Of a stretch of DNA of 64,000 nt, positions 12,130 through 23,084 are shown piece by piece. Every line of letters begins with the position of its first letter. The first letter of the stretch is position 1. Where the stretch lies: positions 115,914,979 through 115,978,978 of the forward strand of contig NC_081841.1 of the NCBI RefSeq assembly GCF_963259705.1, read 5' to 3'. Both the position numbers and the translations under genes were made by a program. The notes under the pieces were generated by a model, which saw nothing but the letters and a program-made list of their open reading frames with translations, made no database searches and was not told the origin of the DNA. The stretch comes from Myotis daubentonii (Eukaryota > Chordata > Mammalia > Chiroptera > Vespertilionidae).

Positions 12130-12552
12130 CTAGAGGCCCAGTGCACAAATTCATACACCAGTGGGGTCCCTTGACCTGGCCTTCGGGATCAGGCTGAAAC
12201 CAGCTCTCCGACATCCCCTGAGGGGTCCCAGATTGCGAGAGGGTGCAGGCCAGGCCGAGGGATTCTACTGGTGCACGATCAGGGCTGGGGAGTGATGTGG
12301 GAGGTTGGCCAGCTGGGGATGGATTGCAGGAGGGCTCCAGGGCATGTCCGGCCTATCTAGCTCAGTCCCGATTGGCTGGACCCCAGCAGCAAGCTAACCT
12401 ACCCATCAGAGTGTCTGCCCCCTGGTGGTCAGTGCACATCATAGCAAGTGGTTGAGCAGCCTTAGAATATCATTAGCATATTACACTTTGATTGGTTGAA
12501 CGGCCAACTGGCAGACCAGACATTTAGCATATTAGGCTTTTCTTATATAGGA
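12130..12552 (-). mobile_element. HeliBat Helitron 1 of a tandem trio
   Basis: A non-autonomous rolling-circle element. On the minus strand it starts TCCTATATAAGAAAAGCC and ends in GGGCCTCTAG after a hairpin region. No Rep-helicase frame. Its start abuts the end of the next copy with no spacer. Confidence 0.85.
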
Positions 12553-13063
12553 CTAGAGGCCCGGTGCACAACATTTGTGCACTGGTGTGGGGAGGGGTGT
12601 CCCTCAGCCTGGCTTGCACCCTCTCACAATCCGGGATCCCTCTCAAAATCTTGGAACACTGGCTCCTAACTGCTTGCCTGCCTGCCTGATGCCCCTAACC
12701 ACTCTGCCTGCCTGCCTGCCTGATGCCCCTAACCGCCTCTGCCTGCCTGCCTGATTGCCTCTAACCATTCTGCCTGCCTGCCTGATTGCCTCTAACCATT
12801 CTGCCTGCCTGCCTGATGCCCCTAACTGCTTTTCTGCCTGCCTGATGCCCCTAACTGCCTCTGCCTGCCCGCCTGATTCCCCTAACCATACTGCCTGCCT
12901 GCTTGATGCCCCTAAATGCTCTCCTGCTTGCCTGATTGCCCCTAATCACCTCTGTCTCAACCCCCACTGCCATGGCTTCATCTGGAAAGACATCCAGAAT
13001 GATGTGCAGAAGGTTGTTCAGCTGTCTGATCTAATTAGCATATTAGGTTTTTATTATTATAGA
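12553..13063 (-). mobile_element. HeliBat Helitron 2 of a tandem trio
   Basis: On the minus strand it starts TCTATAATAATAAAAACC and ends GGTGCACCGGGCC-type hairpin plus CTAG; the hairpin region shows gtgcacaacatttgtgcac at 12564-12582. It carries an internal minisatellite (12655-12960). It directly abuts copies 1 and 3. Confidence 0.85.
12655..12960. repeat. Minisatellite in Helitron 2
   Basis: About a dozen imperfect copies of a roughly 22-28 bp unit built on tgcctgcctgatgcccctaa. A related unit reappears in the Helitron at the window end (63960-64000), so the array is a family feature. Confidence 0.8.
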
Positions 13064-13406
13064 CTAGAGGCCCAGTGCATGAGATTTGTACACTGGCGGG
13101 GGGTGGGGGGAGGGGGAGGAGGGCATGTCCCTCAGCCTGTCCTGCACCTCTCACAGTCCGGCACCACTCGGGGGGGATCAGGCCTAAACTGGCAGTCAGA
13201 TATCCTTCTCACAGTCCAGGGCTCTTGTAGTCCAGGACCCCTCGCTCCTTACTGCCCACCTGCAGCAGAGGCAGGAGAGGCTCCCACCACTGCCACTGCA
13301 CTTGCCAGCCGTGAGCCCAGCTTCTGCCCCCTGGTCGTCAGTATGCACCATAGCGACCAGTAGTTCCACCATTCGGTTGATTTGCATATTACACTTTTGT
13401 TATATA
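13064..13406 (-). mobile_element. HeliBat Helitron 3 of a tandem trio
   Basis: Minus-strand HeliBat ending in CTAG at 13064. Its start is near 13406 (tttgttatata, lacking a clean TC). The L1 3'UTR resumes after it. Confidence 0.75.
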
Positions 13407-13553
13407 CCCTGTTGCCCGTGTCCATGGGCAATAAGGTAGTGAAGATATGGGGAGGGAAAGTAAGGCTGGGGAGGAAGTGGTAAAGGAGTGGGGAGGGGAG
13501 ATATCTTTAATACTATCAACAATAAAAAGTTTATTTTAAAAATAAAGATAATG

Positions 13554-14280
13554 CATGTAAAGTACTTAAAAACAAAATTATTATTCTGTATTTTTCAAGT
13601 GATATCAATAATAATTAAAGAAAACTATTAACTAAATTAAGGGTTTTTATTTTCTGAGACAGAATAGCAAATAGCATCTAAGACTTAGAACATTTTCTTC
13701 AATGGATGTAAGAGGGGAGATTCATTCACTTATTTCATGCCTTATATGGTAATTATAATGGAGAAGTTCATATTTTCATTTAACCAAATATTGACTCTTT
13801 AATGTCAGTTATTCTCCAAAGCCATTTTAACTTCATATCTAATATGCCCCTTAGGATGTTAATGAAATATTTTGCTTTTTGTTCATGGAGATTTTTATTA
13901 TGAGGGGATTGAAGTTACATTTAGCTTAAGAAATACTTGCCAAAAAAAAGTTTTTAGAATTTTAAATACATGTTTTATTGATTGGTTTGGTTTATAAATT
14001 AAAAAGTCCTTGAAATATAATTTGGAAGCTTTTATATCTTGCATATGCCAACTTTTTTATGCTTCAGAATATATCCTATTAGGAATCAGACAATTCACTT
14101 TCCATCAAGATTTCCCTATAAGACATGCCTGGTATGCACATATTGTTTTCATACACTTTGTTTGCTTCCCTATATTTTAAACAAATTGGTTTGACAATCA
14201 ACACAACACTTTCTGCATTAAGAGAATGCTTTGTCAAATTTTCCTTGTGAATAACAAAGTGAAGATGTTCTTTTTAAAGG
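13554..14280. other. No recognisable feature
   Basis: AT-rich sequence without long open frames or a repeat family I recognise. Confidence 0.4.
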
Positions 14281-14291
14281 AATAAAATATG

Positions 14292-14512
14292 CCCTAGCTG
14301 GTTTGGCTCAATGGATAGAGTGTCGGCCTGCAGACTGAAGGGTTCCAAGTTTGATTTCAGTCAAGGGCACATGCCCAGTTGTGGGCTTGATTCCCAGTAG
14401 GGGGCGTGTAAGAGGCAGCCAATCAATGATTTTCTCTCATCATTGATGTTTCTATCTCTCTCCCTGCCCCTTCCTCTCTAAAATCAATAAAAAATATTAA
14501 AATAAATAAAGC
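14292..14512 (+). mobile_element. Ves SINE with 11-bp target duplication
   Basis: Starts gccctagctggtttggctca with box A and box B-like promoter parts, ends with ataaaaaatattaaaataaa. The duplication aataaaatatg is at 14281-14291 and 14513-14523 (the terminal g may belong to the SINE). Confidence 0.9.
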
Positions 14513-14699
14513 AATAAAATATGGGAGATAAAAAAGATTATAATGGAGTGTTTAAGAAGTCTACAGTAGTGCACAGTAATGTCCTAGGCCTTCACATTCA
14601 TTCACCACACACTCATTGAATCACCCATAGTATTTTCCAGTTCTGAAAACTACATTCATGGTAAGGGCCCTATAGAGGTTTATTTTTTTTTTAATCATT

Positions 14700-14915
14700 T
14701 TTTTAAAATATATTTTATTGATTTTTTTATAGAGAGGAAGGGAGAAGGATAGAGAGTCAGAAATATCGATGAGAAACATCGATCAGCTGCCTCCTGCATA
14801 CCCCCTACTGGGGATGTGCCCGCAACCAAGATACATGCCCTTGACTGGAATCGAACCTGGGACCCTTCAGTCCACAGGTTGATGCTCTATCCACTGAGCC
14901 AAACAGGTCAGGGCT
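14700..14915 (-). mobile_element. Ves SINE
   Basis: Reverse-orientation copy: T-rich tail with tattttattgattttttt, the gagaggaagggaga block, core catgcccttgactggaatcg, and head ending ccaaacaggtcagggc. Confidence 0.9.
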
Positions 14916-15987
14916 TAAAATTATTTTTACTGTGAACAAAAAATGGGCTACCTTGGCAAGCCTGACAAGCTCAATAGCTGAAAGTTACTACATAGGGTAT
15001 TTTAATCACAAAATTTTTTTAACTGAATGGGTATTAATGATAAGTCACATCCTGAGGCCTATATAATAGACTAATACCTGAGCAAGCCCCATTCCTTATT
15101 TTTATGTATCTAGAATAATGTATTTAACATGTCCAAGTGATTTCCTGGTACTGGGCCAAGGACCCCAACATTTCTCATTATTATATTTCACCTGCATACC
15201 TCTGAAAACCATTTATGTTAAATATTAACTATCTAGCATCCACTAATATATAAAAAGTATGTATTGCTCCATTTTACTTTTTATCTAATTATTGAAATTT
15301 TCTTGCTTTATTTTCTTTCATCTCCTGAATCTACCACTAATGAATTTTATGTAATCTTCTTTACATCTTCTTCTTTGATTCCACTGTATAGAATAATTTC
15401 AAAACAACTATTTCTCAGAACATTTTATCAATCCCTTGAGATTTTATTTCCCTGACTGGCTCCTAAATCTTGGTCAAATAAAGTTTTAAAATCTTTCTTT
15501 AAGTTTGTGATTTATTTTGTCAGCAATACCATATTTTTGTACTATTTCTACATTTAGATATGTTTAGATACACAAATAACATTGTGTTACAATTGCCTAC
15601 AGTATTCAGCACAGTAACATACTGTCCAGATTTTTAATCTAGGAGCAACAGGCCATACCATATAACCTAGGCGTGCAGTAAGTTATACCTCCCAGTTCTG
15701 TATAAGTGTACTCTATGATGTTTGCACAATGACAAAATGCCTAAGGATGCACTTCTCTGAAGATACTCTTAGTAAAGTGGTCCTGACTATAATAGGCAAG
15801 TTTTTCCTTTCTAGCATTTTCCAAATAACACCAAGTCCACAAATGAATCATCTGCCAGTACACAAGTCAGCCCGTGTAAGGTGTAATAATTCTGATCAGA
15901 AAGCAACAAGTTGATAGCACTTTATCTTCAACTTAAGGAAATGATACATTTAAATTACTCTTTAAGATTATTAAGAATAAAACAGCT
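14916..15987. other. No recognisable feature
   Basis: AT-rich, no coding signal and no named repeat. Confidence 0.4.
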
Positions 15988-18900
15988 GGAGAAAATGGCG
16001 ACCAGCAGGAAGGTAGGGAGGGAGAGAGTGTGAGAGCGCAAGGAAGTGATAGAGGAGTGTGTGGACGAGTGTGGTGTGTGTGTATGAGCTAGGGACAGTT
16101 AGATTCTGCAGGTCTTCTAAGGGGTTGCTAAACCGGGCAGTCAGGCAGCGGAGTCCCGCTCCCTGCGTGGACACTCCTGGGCGGCCAGCACAGGCACAGC
16201 GACCACGCCATCTTGGGAACAGAGCTGCTTGAAACTAGGATCCTGGACTCAGCACCACCCAGTCTGATCTCAGACGCATACCAGGACCCTACAGCCACTG
16301 GGGACAGAGAACTGTGACCACAGCTACAGACCTGCAGACACCAAAAGTTCAGAAATCCCTGTGGCAGATCCCTGAGTAACAGAGCCCATCCCCCCTTCCC
16401 TCAGGCTTGTGGGCAACACCAGAGTAACTAACTGATAGACCCACCCCTTGCCTGGGCCTCAGCGCTCCAGGAAGATATCAGGGGAGAGATCGACAACAAT
16501 ACAATCATAATAGGGGACTTTAATACACCACTGACATCACTGGATAAATCCGCTAGGCAAAAACTCAGCAAAGAAACAGCAATCCTAAATGACTCACTAG
16601 ATCAGATGGACTTAATTGACATCTTCAGAACACTTCACCCCAAGCCACAAAAAATACGTTCTTCTAAAGTGCTCATGGGACATCTTCAAAAATAGACCAC
16701 ATATTGGGTCACAAACAAAGTCTCCCCAAATTCAAGAAGATTGAAATCATACCAAGCATTTTCTCAGACCACAAGGCCATAATATTAGAAATAAACTACA
16801 ATAAAAACAACTCAAAATACTCAAACACTTGGAAGCTGAATAGCATGTTATTAAATATTGATTGGGTTACCAATGAGATCAAAGAGGAAATTAAAAACAT
16901 CCTGGAAACTAATGACAATAAAAACACAACAATCCAAAACCTTTGGGACGCAATGAAAGCAGTCCTGATAGGGAAGTTTATAGCTCTACAGGCCTATCTC
17001 AAGAAACAAGGAAAAATGGTAGTAAATCATCTAAATCTACAGCTCAAAGAATTGGAAAGAGAGCAACAAGAAAAGCCCAGAGTGAGCAGAAGGAAGGAGA
17101 TAATAAAGATTAGAGCAGAAATAAATGACATAGAGACCAAAAAAACAATACAGAAAATCAATGAAAGGTTCTTTGAAAGGATAAACAAGATTGACAGACT
17201 TCTAGCCAGGCTTACCAAGAAGCAAAGAGAAAGGACCCAAATCAACAAAATCAGAAATGATTGAGGCGAAATAACAACAGATCCCACAGAAATACAAATG
17301 ATTGTTAAAAAATACTATGGACAACTCTACTCCAACAAACTAGACAACCTGGAGGAAATGGACAAATTCCTAGAAAAATACAACTTTCTAAAACTCAATC
17401 AGGAAGAATCTAAAAATCTCAACAGGCCAATAACTATGGAAGAAATTGAAGCAGTCATCAAAAACCTTCCAGCAAACAAAAGCCCAGGACCAGACGGCTT
17501 CACAGGGGAGTTTTATCAAACATTAAAGGAAGAACTAAAACCTATCCTCCTCAGACTACTACAAAAAATCCAAGAGGAAGGAACACTTCCAAGCTCATTC
17601 TATGAAGCCAGCATCACCCTAATATAAAAACCAGGTAAAGACAACACAATGAAAGAGAATTACAGGCCGATATCCCTCATGAACATAGATGCCAAAATCC
17701 TCAACAAAATCTTAGCAAATCGGATCCAGCAGTACATCAGAAAGATCATACACCATGACCAAGTAGGATTTATCCCAGGGATGCAAGGATGGTACAATAT
17801 CCGCAAATCAATAAACGTGATACATCACATAAACAAATTGAAAGAAAAAACCACATAGTCATATCAATTGATGCAGAAAAAGCATTTGACAAAATTCAAC
17901 ACCCAGTTTTGATAAAAACTCTCAGCAAGGTGGGAATTGAAGGATCATACCTCAACATAATAAAAGCCTTATATGACAAACCCACAGCCAACATCATACT
18001 CAATGGAAAAAAACTAACACCATTTGCCCTAAGAACAGGAACAAGACAGGGATGCCCACTCTCACCACTCCTGTTCGACATAGTACTGGAAGTATTAGCC
18101 ATTGCAATTAGACAAGAAGAAGAAATAAAAGGCATCCAAATTGGAAAAGAAGAAGTAAAACTGTCCTTATTTGCAGATGACATGATATTATACTTAAAAA
18201 ACCCTAAAGACTCCATCAATGAACTATTAGACTTAATAAAAGAATTTGGCAATAAAAGCAATCTATAAATTCAACGCACTTCCTATTAAAATACCAATGG
18301 CATATTTCACAGACCTAGAACGAACTCTCCAAAAATTCATCTGGAATAAAAAATGACCGCGAATAGCTGCAGCGAACCTGAGAAAGAACAAAGTAGGTGG
18401 GATCTCAATACCAGATATCAAGCTGTATTACAAAGTCACTGTTCTCAAAACTGCCTGGTACTGGCACAAGAACAGACATATAGATCAATGGAATAGAATA
18501 GAGAGCCCAGAAATCAGCCCCAACCAATATGCTCAATTAATATTTGACAAAGGATGCAAGAACATAAAATGGAGTCAAGGTAGTCTCTTCAATAAATGGT
18601 GTTGGGAAAATTGGACAGATACATGCAAGAAAATGAAACTGGACCACCAACTTACACCATACACAAAAATAAACTCAAAATGGATAAAGGACTTAAATAT
18701 ACGACAGGAAACCATACAAATACTAGAAGAATCCAAAGGCAACAAAATCTCAGACATATGCCAAAGCAATTTCTTCACTGATACAGCTCCTAGGGCACTT
18801 GAAACTAAAGAAAAAATGAACAAATGGGACTACATCAAAATAAAAAGTTTCTGCACAGCAAAAGAAACCATCAACAAAACAACGAGAAAACCCACTGTGT

Positions 18901-19808
18901 GGGAAAACATATTTGCCAATGTCATATCTGATAAGGGCCTAATCTCCAAAATTTATAGGGAACTCATACAACTTAACAAAAGGAAGATAAACAATCCAAT
19001 CAAAAAATGGGCAAAGGACCTAAATAGACACCTTTCAAAAGAGGACATTCAGAAAGCCAAGAGACATATGAAAACATGCTCAAAGTCACTAATCATCCAA
19101 GAGATGCAAATCAAAACAACAATGAGGTACCATCTCACACCTGTCAGACTGGCTATCATCAACAAATCAACAAACGACAAGTGCTGGAGAGGATGTGGAG
19201 AAAAAGGAACACTTGTGCACTGCTGGTGGGAATGCAGACTGGTGCAGCCACTATGGAAGACAGTATGGAGTTTCCTCAAAAAACTACAAATGGAACTCCC
19301 ATTTGACCCTGTGATCCCACTTCTAGGAATATATCCCAGGAAACCAGAAACACCAATCAGAAAGGATATATGCACCCCTATGTTCATAGCAGCACAATTC
19401 ACCATAGCTAAGATCTGGAAACAGCCTAAGTGCCCATCTGTAGATGAATGGATTAGAAAACTGTGGTACATCTACACGATGGAATACTATGCTGCTATAA
19501 AAAAGAAGGAACTCTTACCATTTGCAACGTCATGGATGGAACTGGAGAGCATTATGCTAAGTGAAATAAGCCAGTCAATGAAGGAAAAATACCGCATGAT
19601 CTCACTCATTTCTGGATAATAAAGACCATTATAAACTTATGAACAAAAATAGATACAGAGGCAGAGCTGCCTCGAACAGATTGTCAAACTACAGCAGGAA
19701 GGCCAGGGAAGGTGGGATGGCCGGAGGTGGGTGGGTAAGAGATAAACCAAAGGACTTGTATGCATGCATATAAGCATAACCAATGGACATAAGACACTGG
19801 GGGGTGGG
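15988..19808 (+). mobile_element. Younger L1 with ORF1 missing, 3' end lost
   Basis: Starts GGAGAAAATGGCGACCAGC with a GC-rich 5'UTR to about 16470, then runs directly into the endonuclease part of ORF2 (gaagatatcaggggagagat). ORF1 and the ORF2 start are absent. A second deletion of about 0.3 kb lies at 18253-18262, judged against the copy at 51668-54600. The 3'UTR breaks at about 19808, soon after cataagacactgggggg, without a poly(A) tail. Confidence 0.8.
16475..19617 (+). pseudogene. L1 ORF2 remnant, largely readable
   Basis: Long frames survive. 16704-17264 (186 codons) is the endonuclease end and linker ([18 protein letters not shown]). 17298-17627 reads [19 protein letters not shown]. 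17789-18268 (159 codons) is reverse transcriptase with [13 protein letters not shown] and an intact FADD active site (18174-18185). 18633-19619 (328 codons) is the C-terminal region with a cysteine motif ([18 protein letters not shown]) and [13 protein letters not shown]. Frameshifts, a stop at 17627 and the deletion near 18255 separate them. In a working L1 this protein nicks target DNA and copies L1 RNA at the nick. Confidence 0.85.
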
Positions 19809-20208
19809 ACTGCGAAGGACTTTTCGCCACTCCAAACCTTGTGGCCCCGAAATAAAGTTAGGGGTAAACTTATAAAGGCAAAAAGAGGAAAAAGTACTCT
19901 AGGATTGGTGCCGTGAGACCATATCTCAAGGCCTGGCCTGGCACCAGCCCTGACAACTCCATCTGGGAGAATTTTAGTTTATGGCCTTTTCAATAAGCAA
20001 ACAGGTTCTGCAAGATGGACAATTTAAGACAGAGCAGTGACCAGACCATAAATTGGTAAGAACATACACCAGATTCCCATCATAGGCTCAGATTTCCAGC
20101 CCCCCTGCCCCGCCCCTTTTATCTTCCCATTATTCAAGCAAGCATATTTACAGAAGCTAGAAATAGCAGGTACTTATTGGGTTTAGTTATACCATGGAAT
20201 TAACAGGT
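19809..20208. other. Unidentified segment between L1 break and LTR
   Basis: Begins near tgcgaaggacttttcgcc and continues after the LTR at 20842 to about 20950. It includes ctataaaggc-like sequence (cttataaaggc, 19869) and a C-rich ccccctgccccgcccctttt. It may be provirus or LTR, but I cannot name it. Confidence 0.3.
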
Positions 20209-20836
20209 TGTCCCAATTATGCCCCAATTAATTAAGTATTTGTCTAGACTTAGTGGGACAAACGCAGGTGACCAGGAGTCAGCAATAACAGCCTATCCCC
20301 TGGTGCTTCAATGTCTAGACAGCTGAGCCAAACCGAAACACATGAATACACAAGACAGAATTAGTATGCAATCACACAAGGTTTATTTACCTATTCCTAG
20401 TAGGTCCTAGGCTCTGACAAAGGCCACTCAGCAATGCACACCGAAAGACGGACGACGAAGATGGAGACAGACAGGTGGCCACAGCTGGTTCAGGCTCACA
20501 CAGCAGAGCAGTCAATCAGAAGCTTGTCTCACGGAGAGACGTGGAGTCCTCCTCTCATCAGGCAGGAGATGTCGACTGAAGAAAAATCTGGTGCTTATAT
20601 AGGCAGTGGTCAACAACTTGTGCCGGTCAGATGGTGTGCCTTATGCTAGGAGTAGGGTGTTTATGCTTTAGGGCTTAGGGCATTCACATCAAGATAGTGG
20701 GGCATTCACCACATTTTGGAAGTTACAAAGTATTGGAGTCTTCACACAGAAAACATTTGACACATTAATCATTTCACACAATAATTATTTCCACACATTA
20801 GAGGGGTTTCCTTATGATCATAACATTATTATAACA
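20209..20836 (-). repeat. Solo LTR, family copy 2 (TGTCCCAATTATG ... TATAACA)
   Basis: A 628-bp LTR homologous to 4133-4757. The repeat caggt flanks it at 20204-20208 and 20837-20841 (acaggt if the last A is shared), a clean insertion scar. No internal sequence is present, so this is a solo LTR from LTR-LTR recombination. The 5-bp duplication leaves its class open. Confidence 0.8.
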
Positions 20837-21282
20837 CAGGTCAATGGACCATCTGTGCCTGAAAGGTAGTGCTAACAAAATTTATGGCAATAAAATGGAA
20901 TGCCTATGGTTTAGATAGAGGGCAAGGGGATGGAACAGAGTCAGTTCTTTCAAGGTCCATTCTTCAGTTGGGTCACAAAACTAGCATCGACAAATGCAAG
21001 AAGATTGAAATTATACCAAGTATATTCTCTGGTCATGATGCCTTTAAATTAGAAATCAACTGCAAAATGGAAGTAAAGAAACCTACAAATATTTGAAAAT
21101 TAAACAACCTACTACTAAAAAATGACTGGGTCAAAGAAGAAATAAAAGATGAGATCAAAAGATATATAAAAGATAGATAGAGTCAACAAACCTTGAGAAA
21201 AGGAAATGGAAAAATACAATTCCTTTTGCAATTACAACCAAAAGAGTAAAATACCCAAGAATAAATTTAACAAAGAACATGA

Positions 21283-21839
21283 TGATATAGAATTTTTGGA
21301 CTGGAACCCAGATTCTTTGTCCCCCAGATTCGAAGAATGAATCCACGGACAGAAAGTGGTATAGCAAAGTGAGAAATTTATGGACTCCCACGTGGGGAGG
21401 GGGGAAAGGGTCCTGCTGAGTTCCTTTTCCCTATGGCTTATAAAGGCTGCAGATTCTGGTGCCTTGACATCCCCTCTGATTGATCACCATTCCCTTAGAC
21501 TGGTTACTATAGTAACTCCTGGGCTCAAAAGTCAAACTTCACATGGGACATGTGAGGTTCTCCCCACCTCCCTCCTTCCTTATTGTTTTTCTATTCCCTT
21601 TGTGCTTTCCTCCTCTTCTTCTGGATGAAGGGCTTCCTTCTCTTTATTTTTAAAGTATAGACCTTTTGCTGTTTCCAGCTCTCTCATTCTATGGAAATGT
21701 ACCTGTTGCAACTTTCCAGCTCCCCCTTTTATGGGAATATACCTTCTGCTCCTCTGCAGCCCTTTGCTTTCCTCCATGGTCCCTTAATTTCCAAAATTTC
21801 CTAAACCTGTCCTATCTTACCCCTAAAATTCCTATTTCA
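21283..21839 (-). repeat. Solo LTR related to 6198-7093
   Basis: Shares gaatttttg.actggaaccc, the agattctttgtcc block, the ggcttataaaggctgcag TATA region and the cctaaaattcct end with the copy at 6198. It is 557 bp, with imperfect 4-bp flanks atga and atca. It lacks the nested LTR of copy 1. Confidence 0.7.
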
Positions 21840-22029
21840 ATCAAAGATCTATATACTGAAGATTACAAAGCATCTAAAATAAGTTTAAAAAAAACACAAC
21901 AAACTATAAGGAAAGAGATAATTAACATAGAGATTAAAAATCAATACAAAAGAAATAAATAGCATAGAGAATAAAAAATCAATGCAAAAGATCAGTGACC
22001 AAAAGCTGGTATATAAAAAGATAGATGAT

Positions 22030-22217
22030 TGCCCTAACCGGTTTGGCTCAGTGGATAGAGCATCAGCCTGAGGACTCAAGGGTCCCAGGTTCGATTCTGA
22101 TCAAGGGCATGTACCTTGGTTGCGGGCACATCTCCAGTAGGGGGTGTGCAGGAGGCAACTGATCAATGTTTCTCTCTCATCAATGTTTCCAACTCTCTAC
22201 CCCTCTCCCTTCCTCTC

Positions 22218-22258
<41 letters not shown>

Positions 22259-22290
22259 ATAAAATATATTTAAAAAATAAAAATAAAAAA
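22030..22290 (+). mobile_element. Ves SINE with 17-bp target duplication
   Basis: Typical head gccctaaccggtttggctca and core; the A-run at 22221-22255 is 35 bases. The duplication ataaaaagatagatgat lies at 22013-22029 and 22291-22307. Confidence 0.9.
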
Positions 22291-22760
22291 ATAAAAAGAT
22301 AGATGATCTTTAACCAGACTCATCAAGAAAAAGTATATAGAAGACACAAATAAATAAAATCAGAATAAAAGAAGCAAAGTAACAACTGGCATCACAGAAA
22401 TACAGACTGTGAGAAAATACTATGAACAACTATATGCCACCAAATTGGATAACATGGGAGAAAAAGATAAATTCTTAAAAACTTACAATCTTCGAAAACT
22501 GAATATGGAAGAATCAGAAAACCCCAATTGATCAATTGCAGCTAATTAAGTTGAAGTAGTAATAAAACAAAAAAACTCCCAGCAAAAATAGTTGTGGATG
22601 GGGATGCCTCCAACAGGCAAGTTTTACCATACAGTCAAAGAAGAACTAACACCTATTCTTCTCAAACTATTCCAAAAATTTTAAGAGAGGGAATATTTTG
22701 AAACATTTTTATGAAGCTAACATTACCCCAATTCCGAAACCAGATAAAGAAAGAAAGAAG

Positions 22761-22977
22761 CCCTGGCCGGTTTGACTCAGTGGATAGAGTGTCAGCCTGT
22801 GGACTCAAGGGTCCGAGGTTCGATTCCGGTCAAGGGCATGTACCTTGGTTGCAGGCACATCTCCAGTGGGGAGTGTGCAGGAGGCAGCTGATCGATGTTT
22901 CTCTCTCATCGATGTTTCTAACTCTCTATCCCTCTCCCTTTCTCTCTGTAAAGGATCAATAAAATATACTTTTTAAA
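22761..22977 (+). mobile_element. Ves SINE
   Basis: Head gccctggccggtttgactca, core ttccggtcaagggcatgtac, tail ggatcaataaaatatac, inserted at an agaaagaaag site that seeded the following microsatellite. Confidence 0.9.
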
Positions 22978-22984
22978 AAAGAAA

Positions 22985-23057
<73 letters not shown>

Positions 23058-23060
23058 AAA
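22978..23060. repeat. (GAAA)n microsatellite
   Basis: About 19 near-perfect gaaa units directly after the SINE tail. Confidence 0.95.
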
Positions 23061-23084
23061 CAAAAAGAAAGAAAATTATAGGTC

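Larger units (their letters stand above)
11766..13553 (+). mobile_element. L1 3' fragment split by Helitrons
   Basis: The end of L1 ORF2 (11766-12050; frame 11779-11964 reads [19 protein letters not shown] and TMEYYTVVKKR) plus 3'UTR. It is split at 12129/13407 by three HeliBats. The remaining 3'UTR (gtggggaggggagatatcttt, then an aataaagata tail) ends near 13553. Confidence 0.7.

Noticed and set aside
12755..13363. 202-codon open frame
   Set aside because: It is translation of the Helitron minisatellite and a Helitron-Helitron junction; composition is repetitive and no domain is present.
14292..14370. tRNA-like sequence with box A/B
   Set aside because: It is the tRNA-derived head of a Ves SINE, not a folded tRNA gene; the same holds for all other Ves copies.
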